A stretch of 63,152 bases of DNA, from positions 1 to 63,152 of the forward strand of contig JANQMT010000213.1 in assembly GCA_028279945.1 (NCBI GenBank). The letters are read 5' to 3'. Below the pieces are notes generated by a model. It had not been told where the DNA came from. It saw only the letters and a program-made list of their open reading frames with translations, and searched no databases. Below, piece after piece: positions 18,631 through 27,787 of the stretch. The stretch comes from JAKSCF01 sp028279945 (lineage in GTDB: Bacteria; Bacillota; Clostridia; Peptostreptococcales; JAAYPU01). The first letter of the stretch is position 1. Each line of letters begins with the position of its first letter. The translations under genes were made by a program, and so were the position numbers.

Positions 18631-18672
18631 AGAAAAAGATTTTGCATACAATGCAAAATCTTTTTCTGTGTT
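18631..18672. terminator. Bidirectional terminator between convergent genes
   Basis: A 17-bp perfect stem (18631-18647 with 18651-18667, loop ACA) with T-rich flanks. It can serve the SSS gene from the left and the TRAP operon from the right. Confidence 0.85.
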
Positions 18673-18752
18673 TTTCTACTTTTACATTTACTTTTGGAGG
18701 TCTGAGGAGTAAAAATAGAGTTATTATATGTGTCTTATTCAACTTTTTATTT

Positions 18753-20054
18753 TTATACTAATCCTAATAATGATGGTAAAAATAGAGATAGCTTAGGCAC
18801 ATATGTGGTTAAAAGTAAAGTGGGAATCCAAGCAAAAGCTATAAAATAACCCGTTGGCTTTAACATCTCGTTAATGGGTGCACCACCAACCCTAGAACCT
18901 AAGTATAAGAAAGGCGCACAAGGTGGCGTAACACAACCCAAACCAAGATTAACACCCATTATTGCCGCGTAATGAATGGGATTAATACCCAATGCTATTA
19001 CGACTGGCAGCATAATAGGAGTGGTTAACAAGATTGCGCTGGTGTCATCCATTATCATTCCAATTATAATCAAGAATAGATTGACCATCAGAATCAGAAC
19101 CAAAGTATTTTCAGTAACTGAAGTCATAAGGCTTAGAATTTTTTGAGGCACATTTTCCATTACATAGAGACGAGAAAGTATCATAACGGAAAATAGCATA
19201 ATCATAATGACGCCTGCTGTTGTACCGGCGGAAAGTAAGCTGTCTTTCAATGTTTTACCATTTAAACCTTTATAGACAAACCAGCCTACAGGAATAGAAT
19301 ATAGTACAGAAATAGCTGCTGCTTCTGTTGGTGTCATAATCCCGCCGTAGATTCCTCCTAAAATGATAATAGGAGCAATTAGAGCCGGGATAGCACTTTT
19401 TGTTCGTTTTCCCAGTGTTGCCGCAAACTCTTTTGGAGGCATTGGGTCAGACAGTTTGATATCTGGATTCTTTCTTAGAAGGAATATATTTACAGCACTT
19501 AAGAGAGTAATAAGAATAATTCCGGGTACTATTGTAGCCATAAAGCTTGCAAGTACAGACTGTCCTCCTACCCAAGCGTATAAAATCATGTTCAAGCTAG
19601 GTGGAATTAGAAGTCCCAGCAGAGAAGCACTGGATATTAATGCAGAGGATACACCTCTTGGATAACCTGCTTTATACATTCTAGGCAGCATGATAGAACC
19701 GATACAAGAAAGTGTCGCCATTCCGCTTCCGGAGATAGCTCCAAATAAGGCACAAGAGATTACCATTACGGCGCCAAGGCCTCCTTTGATACGCCCAACA
19801 AACATATCAACTAGATTAACCAGGCTTTCGCCTATACCGCCTTTTTCCATTAAACTCCCAGCTAAAATGAAAAGGGGGATAGCAACTAAGATAATAGAAC
19901 TTGCTTTATTATATCCATAAGGAAGAAGAAATGCATAATCATATCCACCTGCGACAACTATAGTTAAAGTCGATGCAAAGAATGCAAACGGAATGGGTAC
20001 ACCAATCATTAAGACAACAATCAGTACGAGTACTGCAATTAATACTATGCTCAT
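18753..20054 (-). CDS. dctM: TRAP transporter large permease (DctM family), second system
   Basis: 433 residues, full-length DctM. Landmarks are FGAISGSGMATLSCIGSIMLP, SLLGLLIPPSLNMILYAW, GGIMTPTEAAAISVLY and GCVTPPCAPFLYLG. It differs clearly in sequence from the copy at 9728, so the two operons probably carry different acids. Third gene of the minus-strand order P-Q-M. Confidence 0.88.
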   Translation of the reverse strand: MSIVLIAVLVLIVVLMIGVPIPFAFFASTLTIVVAGGYDYAFLLPYGYNKASSIILVAIPLFILAGSLMEKGGIGESLVNLVDMFVGRIKGGLGAVMVISCALFGAISGSGMATLSCIGSIMLPRMYKAGYPRGVSSALISSASLLGLLIPPSLNMILYAWVGGQSVLASFMATIVPGIILITLLSAVNIFLLRKNPDIKLSDPMPPKEFAATLGKRTKSAIPALIAPIIILGGIYGGIMTPTEAAAISVLYSIPVGWFVYKGLNGKTLKDSLLSAGTTAGVIMIMLFSVMILSRLYVMENVPQKILSLMTSVTENTLVLILMVNLFLIIIGMIMDDTSAILLTTPIMLPVVIALGINPIHYAAIMGVNLGLGCVTPPCAPFLYLGSRVGGAPINEMLKPTGYFIAFAWIPTLLLTTYVPKLSLFLPSLLGLV

Positions 20055-20070
20055 ACGGTTTTAACCTCCT

Positions 20071-20586
20071 TTACATCATTGTTTTTTTGATATACTTAGC
20101 AGTGAATAACTTAACTTCATCATATAGGTAGACTATGTTATAGAAGGATACAAGAAACAGTCCTACGAAAATCGACCCTTGGCCGATGGTAACCGGTATT
20201 CTAAAAACAGGGGTTCTAGTATCCATCTCAATTGTCCAAAGAACTAATTTGTATGCCCAATAAAGGAAGACAATTCCGAGAACAGTAGCGATGATATTTC
20301 TTAAAAGACGCAAAATACCTTTTGGAAGTCCTTCAGGCATCATGACCTCTAATATATCTGCTGTGATTTGGCTTTTTTCATAGCTGCCATAAGCACAACC
20401 AATCATATAAAGCCAAAAGGCTATCATGATCAAAATTTCTTCAAAACCTATTAAGTTGATATTAAATACACGTAATATACATGCTGCGGCGACAACAATT
20501 GTAGTCCCGGCACAGGCTATGATAATAATTGCTTTTTCAATAAACAAAAGCCCTCGCCATAGTGTGTAATCTTCTCTTTTTTTCAT
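20071..20586 (-). CDS. dctQ: TRAP transporter small permease (DctQ family), second system
   Basis: 171-residue protein with four predicted transmembrane helices and the DctQ-type segment ILRVFNINLIGFEEILIMIAFWLYMIGCAYGSYEKSQI. The start is set at 20586, where AAAGGAG precedes ATG; an in-frame TTG lies 21 bp upstream of that site. It partners the DctM at 18753. Confidence 0.85.
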   Translation of the reverse strand: MKKREDYTLWRGLLFIEKAIIIIACAGTTIVVAAACILRVFNINLIGFEEILIMIAFWLYMIGCAYGSYEKSQITADILEVMMPEGLPKGILRLLRNIIATVLGIVFLYWAYKLVLWTIEMDTRTPVFRIPVTIGQGSIFVGLFLVSFYNIVYLYDEVKLFTAKYIKKTMM

Positions 20587-20673
20587 AGCGATGCTCCTTT
20601 CTGTCAATTAGAAAATCAAGGGAAGGGTAGCTACCCTTCCTTTGGATTTCCTTAGCTTTTATATAATTATCTG

Positions 20674-21732
20674 TTATTTAAGCTTTTCTACCTCTGCTCT
20701 AAATCCTTCAATAAGTTCTGGTGTAAGAACTTCTTCTAATCTAGTCCATGTGTTTTCTCTAACAAAATCAGCGTTTGTTGCAAGTTGCTCAGGCGTCAAT
20801 TCTATAACTTCAACACCATAATCATCTTGAAGTCTTTGCTTATAGACTTCTTCGTTTGCTTCAGCATCTACAATACTTTGCATACTTTGTTCAGCAAATA
20901 CATCTAATACAATTTGTTGATCTTCTTCAGACAATTTTGCTAAACTCTTTTCGCTCATGACATAGCAGGTTGCTTCTGCATGAAGGTAGTTGACATACAT
21001 TTTATTGATGATCTCGCCTACCCATGAATAGTTCATATTAGGTGTTCCACCGATCCATCCGTCAACAACGCCGGTTTGAATAGCAGTTGGAACCTCTGCA
21101 TAAGTGATGGTGATAGGGTTATAACCTAAGTCTTCTTGTACATATCTGAAGGTTGCCATTGCAGGACTTCTTAATTTGATGCCCTTATCTGCGCCTGGTT
21201 CCATTACGTTGTCAGGATCTTCAATAACGCCCATTCCAATAAAACCTTCCAATACCCATCCCATAAATCTAACGCCATTTTCAGCGGTAAGATCAGAGAA
21301 AACATTGCTGATATAAGCATCAGGAGCATAAAGAATTTTTGCTTCATCAAAGCTTGTTGCATAATATGGAAGGTATGCAGCTCCAAGACGTGAATCTAAG
21401 GCATCTGGAACCGTAATCTGTGCAATATCAACACTGCCGATTACGATTTCTTCATATACGGTTTCATAACTTCCAAGCTGACTCGCTGGATAATATTGAA
21501 CTTCTACTCTACCATCTGTTCTTTCTTTTACTTTCTCACAAGCACCATTATTAAGTCCTGTAGCGATGTGCTCAAGTGGAGCATCTGACGCTAATCTTAA
21601 AACGATAGGTTTAATTGTTTCGCCTTCGCCGCCGCCTTCGCCACCTTCATTGCCGCCGCCACCGCAGCCGGATAAAAGTGTAAGAACTAAAGCCAGTGAA
21701 AGAATAACTGCCAAGAATTTCTTGGTTTTCAT
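20674..21732 (-). CDS. dctP: TRAP transporter solute-binding lipoprotein (DctP family), second system
   Basis: 352-residue exported lipoprotein. Signal peptide MKTKKFLAVILSLALVLTLL, then lipobox SGC and a flexible Gly/Glu-rich linker (GGGGNEGGEGGGEGE). The binding domain has LRLASDAPLEH near the start and IKLRSPAMATFRYV. The start at 21732 follows AAAGGAGGAG. The operon is divergent from the PAS sensor kinase at 22108, which may respond to the same solute. Confidence 0.87.
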   Translation of the reverse strand: MKTKKFLAVILSLALVLTLLSGCGGGGNEGGEGGGEGETIKPIVLRLASDAPLEHIATGLNNGACEKVKERTDGRVEVQYYPASQLGSYETVYEEIVIGSVDIAQITVPDALDSRLGAAYLPYYATSFDEAKILYAPDAYISNVFSDLTAENGVRFMGWVLEGFIGMGVIEDPDNVMEPGADKGIKLRSPAMATFRYVQEDLGYNPITITYAEVPTAIQTGVVDGWIGGTPNMNYSWVGEIINKMYVNYLHAEATCYVMSEKSLAKLSEEDQQIVLDVFAEQSMQSIVDAEANEEVYKQRLQDDYGVEVIELTPEQLATNADFVRENTWTRLEEVLTPELIEGFRAEVEKLK

Positions 21733-21837
21733 AGATTTTCTCCTCCTTTGTAATTCATAAGTGAAAATTAATGTGATTAGTAAAATGCTGAAAATATAAT
21801 TCATCTACAGCATTTGGTTTATTTTATGATTTTCCCC

Positions 21838-21892
21838 ATCTTATATTGTAAGCATGTAATTAGCCCAACCTAATACAACAACAATAGTTAGG
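21838..21892 (-). promoter_or_regulatory. Promoter region and inverted repeat of the second TRAP operon
   Basis: On the minus strand, TTGGGC, 17 bp, then TATAAG gives a plausible sigma-A promoter. The same stretch also fits the sigma-54 spacing (GGGC-N8-TGCT, 21868 to 21851), so the two cannot be separated by eye. Just upstream is an inverted repeat CCTAA (21869-21873) and TTAGG (21888-21892), a possible operator. Confidence 0.4.
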
Positions 21893-22107
21893 GGAGGGGA
21901 AAATCAAGAGCCCAATAAATAGATAAGAATTAGAATATTGTGAAAAATTCAAAATATGTAAATATGATAACAAATGAATGTTAAAACCCACTTAAAACAA
22001 CCTTTAATTTATATAAAAAACCTTAAAATATTTTTTACACTCATTAAAGTTACTTTTCTGATACAATGAAATAGGATGTAGTTATGAATAAAAAGGAGTT
22101 TTTACTC

Positions 22108-23829
22108 ATGTATCAATTATCTCAAAATAAATATTTACTCTTTGTACTCATCCTATTTGTATTCAATATTTCATTGTTCTATTTTTTTACGTTTACAAAG
22201 AATCGTCAAAAATATATTAGTTATTGGGGCTTAAGCTGGGTTATGTATGCATTCAGTCTTTTATTCAATATCTTTTTGATTTCCCGCCCTGATTCCATCT
22301 ATTTGATAGCAGCTAAGCAAGTATGCGACTTATTTAACAGCCTCTTCTTATTAGCCGGTACCTATTTTTTTATTGGAAAAAAGTTTCCGTATTACTGGAT
22401 TCAGTTTACAATTGTAAATATTTTATGGATTGCTTTAGCTGTGTATTATAATCTTCCTTTTATTACCATTACCTTATTGTCATCGGCTTTTTTTAATATC
22501 ATTGCCATTGTTACAGGAATTATGCTGTTGAAATTCTGGAAAGTAAATACAATAGGTAAATTCATTATTATTTCTATCTTTTTTATTTGGGGGATACACA
22601 AAGCCTACTATCCATATCTTTATCCGGAGTTTAGAAACTCTACTTTAGGCTATGTCAGTGAGATTATATTAGCGAATCTTTTGAATTTTGGTATTATGTT
22701 AATATATTTGCAAAAAATAAGAGAAGAGTTGGTCAAAAGCGAAAAACTCTTTCGTTTATTTGCCGAAAATGCACAAGATATGATTTATGTTTTACAGTTA
22801 AATCCTAATAGGTATTTTAGATATGTCAGTCCATCCAGCCAAGATATTTTAGGTTATACACCTGAGGATTTTTATGATAATCCTAACTTGTTTTCAGAGA
22901 TTATTCATCCTGAGGATAAGGAATTTTTAGAGACATTTTTTGATCCGTCGTCCTCATTTTCAGAGCCTTTTACCCTTAGATGGAAACATAAATCGGGACA
23001 TTATATTTGGACAGAACAAAAGGTAAACTTCTATGAAGAAAACGGAACACAAGTTATTCGTATGGAAGGTATTTTGCGTGATATTACAGATAGAAAGAAG
23101 GTTGAAGAAAGTTTAATTAATACTGAGAAATCCAGACAAACATTACTCACTAATATTTCACATGAGCTTCGTACACCTATTACTTCAATTGTAGGATATA
23201 TTGCTGAAATTAAGAACGGAAAATTTAAAAATCAAACATCAAAAGAATATATTATTGATTTAATATATAAAAAGTCTTTACATTTACAAAGACTGATACA
23301 AGATTTATTTCAGCTGACTCAATTTGAATCAGGACAGAACTCTTTTAATTTTTCCCAAATTACCGTCCAAGATTTTATCGATGAGATATTAGTTAAATAT
23401 CGTTTGGATACGGTTAAAAACAATATTAATTTTGAGATATTATATGATGAGTCAAATAAATTTTTACAGTCCTATCTAATTATTGATATTGAAAGGTTTG
23501 ATCAGGTTTGTTCAAATATCATATTTAATGCCATTAAATATACGGTTAGAAATGGCAGTATTAAAATCAAACTGGGATTTTATAATAATGATGATTACCT
23601 GTTGGTTTCAATTTCCGATACAGGGGTAGGAATACCATCTGAAGAAATTGAAAAGATTTTTGATCGTTTTTATCGTAGTAAATTTAATAAGCATGATTTC
23701 GAAGGAAGTGGATTGGGACTTGCAATATCAAAAGAAATTGTAGAGTTTCATAAGGGTACAATTTGGGCCCAAAGTGAAATGGATAAAGGAAGCACTTTTT
23801 ACTTTACAATACCAATTTATAAACCATAG
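22108..23829 (+). CDS. PAS-containing membrane sensor histidine kinase
   Basis: 573 residues. Residues about 8-205 are very hydrophobic, with about seven predicted transmembrane helices. A PAS/PAC domain follows (about 215-340, SPSSQDILGYTPEDFYDNP, then EGILRDITDRKK), then HisKA with NISHELRTPITS and HATPase with SDTGVGI and GSGLGLAISKEIV. The start at 22108 is chosen because AAAGGAG lies inside the longer reading frame from 22084. It is divergent from the second TRAP operon and followed 224 bp later by an OmpR-type regulator, the probable cognate partner. Confidence 0.88.
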   Translation: MYQLSQNKYLLFVLILFVFNISLFYFFTFTKNRQKYISYWGLSWVMYAFSLLFNIFLISRPDSIYLIAAKQVCDLFNSLFLLAGTYFFIGKKFPYYWIQFTIVNILWIALAVYYNLPFITITLLSSAFFNIIAIVTGIMLLKFWKVNTIGKFIIISIFFIWGIHKAYYPYLYPEFRNSTLGYVSEIILANLLNFGIMLIYLQKIREELVKSEKLFRLFAENAQDMIYVLQLNPNRYFRYVSPSSQDILGYTPEDFYDNPNLFSEIIHPEDKEFLETFFDPSSSFSEPFTLRWKHKSGHYIWTEQKVNFYEENGTQVIRMEGILRDITDRKKVEESLINTEKSRQTLLTNISHELRTPITSIVGYIAEIKNGKFKNQTSKEYIIDLIYKKSLHLQRLIQDLFQLTQFESGQNSFNFSQITVQDFIDEILVKYRLDTVKNNINFEILYDESNKFLQSYLIIDIERFDQVCSNIIFNAIKYTVRNGSIKIKLGFYNNDDYLLVSISDTGVGIPSEEIEKIFDRFYRSKFNKHDFEGSGLGLAISKEIVEFHKGTIWAQSEMDKGSTFYFTIPIYKP

Positions 23830-24053
23830 AATTCCGGTATCAATTGCAACCGGAAGATTTGATGAAAGCTTCACTGTACTTCGTTAAAACTAGTATTTCT
23901 CCATTACAAATTATATACCAAATATCTCCTGTAGTTAATAATGCGTATTCGTTCAGCAAGCTAATTAATATTAGGTAATAAATTATCAAGTTTTACCATA
24001 TATTTAGCGGACTTTTTTTTTATGGTATAATAGTAATGTTAGGGGGGATTATT

Positions 24054-24767
24054 ATGGCAAGAGAGAAAATATTAATTGTTGATGATGAGATTGAGATTTT
24101 AGATTTGATTAAGTCTTGTTTAATGGAAGATCAATATCAGATTTTAACGGCACAGAATGCTAAAATTGCTTTAGAATCAATTGAAACAGAACTGCCTGAT
24201 TTAATTCTTTTAGATATCATGCTGCCGGATATTGATGGCATTGAATTATGTTTAGAAATACGTAAATTAACCAACGCACCTATTTTATTCATTAGCTGCA
24301 AGTCTCAAGAAATGGATAAAGTATTGGCTTTGTCTGTAGGCGGCGATGATTTTATTACAAAGCCATTTTTACCTAATGAATTACTGGCAAGGATAAAAGC
24401 CCATCTAAGAAGAAGCCGGTTATCTCAGCAAACCGCTTATACGCCGTGTATCATTGAATATCCCGGTATTCAGGTCAATATTGACAGTCATGAAGTATTT
24501 GTTGACAATGAACTTGTTGTATTATCAGCTAAGGAATTTGAAATTTTAGAGATTCTCATAAAAAATCCTAAAAGAATTTACAGTATGAAACAATTGTTTC
24601 AAATGGTATGGAAAATGGATAGCTTGGATAATGACGCTAGAACGATTATGGTTTATATCAGTAACCTGAGAAAAAAGATAGAAAAAAATCCTTCGAATCC
24701 TCAGTATATTGTTAATGTAAGAGGGGTGGGATATAAGTTTAACAGTACAGTATATGACGAAAGATAA
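24054..24767 (+). CDS. OmpR-family response regulator
   Basis: 237 residues. Receiver domain with the acidic pair in LIVDDE and phospho-Asp in LILLDIMLPD, then a winged-helix DNA-binding domain (about 130-232, RTIMVYISNLRKKIEKNP and VRGVGYKF). ATG 24054 follows AGGGGGG, and TATAAT at 24026-24031 is a likely -10, giving a very short leader. It probably works with the PAS kinase at 22108 on the TRAP or symporter genes. Its stop codon directly abuts the stop of the convergent gene. Confidence 0.88.
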   Translation: MAREKILIVDDEIEILDLIKSCLMEDQYQILTAQNAKIALESIETELPDLILLDIMLPDIDGIELCLEIRKLTNAPILFISCKSQEMDKVLALSVGGDDFITKPFLPNELLARIKAHLRRSRLSQQTAYTPCIIEYPGIQVNIDSHEVFVDNELVVLSAKEFEILEILIKNPKRIYSMKQLFQMVWKMDSLDNDARTIMVYISNLRKKIEKNPSNPQYIVNVRGVGYKFNSTVYDER

Positions 24768-24986
24768 TCATTTTTCAGGCGGATTTTCTCCCCATTTCTT
24801 TTTGTATGCATAAAACAATACCACGCACATATATGCCCAAACAATAATGACAAATCCATAAATAAAGGGTAATCCAAATATGGTTGGGAAAATACGATTG
24901 ATAAAAAATATTCCCGGAAATTCAATTAGAGCAAAACCAATTAATAATTGTATCCATATTATTTGCTTGGTTTTGTTTTTCTTCAT
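24768..24986 (-). CDS. Small two-helix membrane protein, DUF3311-like
   Basis: 72 residues with two predicted transmembrane helices and the PTIFGLPFIYGFVIIVWAY core typical of DUF3311. Such proteins are often encoded next to sodium:solute symporters, perhaps as an accessory subunit. Here the only symporter of that class is 6 kb away (17131). The start follows AAGGGAT. Function unknown. Confidence 0.6.
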   Translation of the reverse strand: MKKNKTKQIIWIQLLIGFALIEFPGIFFINRIFPTIFGLPFIYGFVIIVWAYMCVVLFYAYKKKWGENPPEK

Positions 24987-25159
24987 TCTTATCCCTTCTT
25001 TCTTAGAGATGATAAATCTACTATATCACATTTTATGTCTTGTATCATGAAAATTTCACTTTATAAAGGGAGTATTCATTGACATAGAAAATGTGATTCG
25101 TAGTTTCCATGAATATTCCGGGTATAATCATAAAGTTTTAAGAGATAAAAGATGTTATT

Positions 25160-25624
25160 CTAATAAATTCCTTTTCCGCTTATTTTATCAATAACTATTT
25201 TAATAACCCTTGTTTGATGACCTTCAGCAGAGATATACTTTTTACCGGCTTCTTTAAATTCAGGGGAGTATTTATCTATAAGTTCTAGTAAAGCATTTAT
25301 TTTTTCTTCATCTTTTACTTCTTCACCACGCCCAAATACTACAACACTTTCATACTTTGTATCAAATTGCTTTTTAAGAATTTCGGTTCGGCCAACAACA
25401 CAAAAAGATATTTTATTGTGATATTGAATGTTATCAAGCTTATGGCCTTCAACGGCACAATGAAAATATACGGCACCTTTTGAGTAGACATAATTCAAAG
25501 GCGTTCCATAACAGTAATCATTTTCTCCAATGGTGGATAGAATACCATATTCGCCTTTGTCAAGTAAAGCAACGGCTTTGGATTCATCCATCTGCATGTC
25601 TTTTAACCTCATTTCTTTAAACAT
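25160..25624 (-). CDS. Pyridoxamine 5'-phosphate oxidase family flavoprotein (NimA-like)
   Basis: 154-residue split-barrel FMN-binding protein. The family pattern is clear: LLDKGEYGILSTIGENDYCYGTPLNYVY near the N-terminus, then VYFHCAVEGHKLDNIQYHNKISFCVVG. Members bind FMN or other flavins and often act in detoxification; the reaction here is unknown. AGGAGG precedes the ATG. It is divergent from a MocR-family regulator, a common arrangement for PNPOx-type genes, and is probably its former target. Confidence 0.8.
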   Translation of the reverse strand: MFKEMRLKDMQMDESKAVALLDKGEYGILSTIGENDYCYGTPLNYVYSKGAVYFHCAVEGHKLDNIQYHNKISFCVVGRTEILKKQFDTKYESVVVFGRGEEVKDEEKINALLELIDKYSPEFKEAGKKYISAEGHQTRVIKIVIDKISGKGIY

Positions 25625-25720
25625 CGAAATAACCTCCTATCATTGGTATTAGATATTATACCATCTAACCACATTGCTTCAATATTGAATTCATAATATA
25701 ATAAGACTGATACTATTAAA

Positions 25721-25753
25721 AGTGCCAGTCTGTAAATATTTGATAGTGCCAGT
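25721..25753 (+). promoter_or_regulatory. Direct repeats AGTGCCAGT in the PNPOx-MocR intergenic region
   Basis: Two copies of AGTGCCAGT (25721-25729 and 25745-25753), 24 bp apart start to start. The second touches the ribosome binding site of the MocR gene. Direct repeats between divergent genes are typical MocR/GntR operators. This is inference from position. Confidence 0.45.
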
Positions 25754-25767
25754 TTAAGGAGGAACAA

Positions 25768-26999
25768 ATGATAATAATAGATAATACATCAAAAGATCCT
25801 TTATATATCCAAATATATAAACAAATCAGAGAGGGTATCATCACAAAACAACTGGCTGAAGGCGACAAGCTTCCTTCTACTCGTCAGCTCTCAAAAACAC
25901 TGCAGGTCAGCAGAAATACGGTAGATGCTGCGTACCTTCAATTGAGTTCTGAAGGATATATTAAAAGTAAAAAATGCAGCGGTTTTATTATAGAGAAATT
26001 TGATAGTGATTTATTGGTCAATTTTAAGCCTCATTCTGCACCCAAGAATACCATCGATCAGAAAAAAATTGAAAAAAGAACAGATGACTGTTTATATGAT
26101 TTTCAGTATGGAAAAATGAGTCCGACAGATTTTCCTGTAAAGCTTTGGCGTAAGTTAACCAATCAAAGCCTTAATACAGCTATAGAACAGTTATCATCTT
26201 ATAATGAACCCAAAGGTGAGATTGGGTTACGAATAGAAATCATGAAATATCTAAATCAATACAGAGGCATTCGTTGTAATCCTGAACAAATCATCATATG
26301 CTCCGGTACACAACCTTGTCTTAATTTACTATGTCAATTGTTCAAAAATGATTTTAACCATTTAGCTATGGAGGACCCGGGATATGATGGTGCTCGGTAT
26401 GTGTTTGAAAACTTAGGCTATCAAGTTATTCCCATTGATGTAAAGACAGATGGTATAGATATTACCCAGTTAGCAAGGACATTTGCCAAGCTATTATACA
26501 TTACCCCTTCCCATCAATTTCCTATGGGATGTGTTACATCTATCCAGAAACGATTAAAGCTGTTAGACTGGGCAGTTAAAAATGAAGGTATCATTATTGA
26601 AGATGATTATGATAGCGAACTTAGGTATAGCGGGAGGCCTATTCCATCTTTGCAGTGTAATGATTTTAATGAACGAGTCGTATATATTGGGACATTTTCA
26701 AAATCTCTTTCACCGGCTTTGCGAATGAGCTATATGGTTCTGCCCAAAAGATTACTTAATCAATATAATACAGTTTTTACTGAATATGAATCCTCGGTAC
26801 CTTGGTTGAATCAAAAAACTTTAGAACTATTTATGCGTGAAGGACACTGGGAAAATCATTTGAGAAAAATATGCCTATCCAATAAAAAAAAGCATGATTT
26901 ATTAGTCTAATGCTAGGTTTCAGCAGTCTGACTGAGAAGGAAATTATAGAAGGGATACCAATACTTAAGGAAGTATGGTTGGATGAAACTCAAAAATAA
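25768..26999 (+). pseudogene. MocR/PdxR-type GntR regulator with internal deletion
   Basis: Residues 1-75 are a GntR winged helix (YIQIYKQIREGIITKQLAEGDKLPSTRQLSKTLQVSRNTVD). Residues about 110-375 are a fold-type I aminotransferase domain with Lys in TFSKSLSPALR. The frame stops at 26910 after KKHDLLV, where intact relatives continue for roughly 80-100 more residues. The normal C-terminus is still present in another frame at 26910-26999 (LGFSSLTEKEIIEGI, ending near 26996). A deletion of the intervening part with a frame change explains this. A truncated 380-residue product may still be made, but it would lack the small domain that completes the PLP site. Confidence 0.8.
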
Positions 27000-27094
27000 T
27001 TTTAATGGAATGATTTATTAATAAAATTTGATTTTGTATTCAATTGCCATAATTAAGCCATATTTTACTGAGAGAATAATATGAGGTGATGATG

Positions 27095-27787
27095 ATGGAA
27101 TATAAGATTCTTATAGTGGAGGACCAAAAAGAAATATTCGATATCGTATCTAAATATCTTGAAAAAGAAGGATATGGCTGCGCCATTGCAAAAGATGGCT
27201 TTGAAGCTATGGAATTATTCAGTCAATATCAATTTCACCTTATACTTTTAGATGTCATGATGCCCGGTATTGATGGCTTTGAAGTATTAAAAGAAATACG
27301 AGAAACATCTAATGTGCCTATTGTTATGTTGACAGCAAGGCAGGAAGAAGTAGATCGATTAAAAGGATTTGACTATGGTGCGGATGACTATGTTGTCAAA
27401 CCCTTTAGTCCAAGGGAATTAGTTCGTCGGGTTAATGTATTGGTTCGACGAATATATAATAAAAAAGAAGAAATGATGCTTCCATATCGAGATCTAAAAT
27501 TGAATATAAGTCAGCAAAGGCTTTTTAAGGGTAATACTGAAATTCCACTGACCTCAATAGAATTTAATATTCTTAAAGTTTTTTTTGAAAATAGGGGACA
27601 AATTATGACCCGAGATCAGATAATAAAAAAAGCGTTTGGATATGAGTATGACGGCTATGATCGGAATATAGATACATATATAAAAAGAATCCGTCATAAA
27701 ATGGAAGATGAACCTAAAAAGCCTATATATATCATGACAAAATATAGAGCAGGTTATATGTTTGGAGGCAGTGATGATGACAATTAG
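27095..27787 (+). CDS. OmpR-family response regulator
   Basis: 230 residues. Receiver with LIVEDQKEIF and phospho-Asp in LILLDVMMPG, and a winged-helix DNA-binding domain (RNIDTYIKRIRHKMEDEP, KYRAGYMFGG). Four possible in-frame starts lie at 27086-27095; ATG 27095 gives the best spacing to GAGGTGA. It overlaps the following kinase by 14 bp, forming a two-component pair. Confidence 0.88.
   Translation: MEYKILIVEDQKEIFDIVSKYLEKEGYGCAIAKDGFEAMELFSQYQFHLILLDVMMPGIDGFEVLKEIRETSNVPIVMLTARQEEVDRLKGFDYGADDYVVKPFSPRELVRRVNVLVRRIYNKKEEMMLPYRDLKLNISQQRLFKGNTEIPLTSIEFNILKVFFENRGQIMTRDQIIKKAFGYEYDGYDRNIDTYIKRIRHKMEDEPKKPIYIMTKYRAGYMFGGSDDDN

Noticed and set aside
23832..23855. Hairpin TTCCGGT-N10-ACCGGAA after the PAS kinase
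   Set aside because: No T-tract follows, so I did not call a terminator.
27033..27047. TGTATTCAATTGCCA, identical to the outer right end of the repeat copy at 52178
   Set aside because: Only 15 bp of AT-rich match with no arm beside it. It could be a relic, but chance cannot be excluded.
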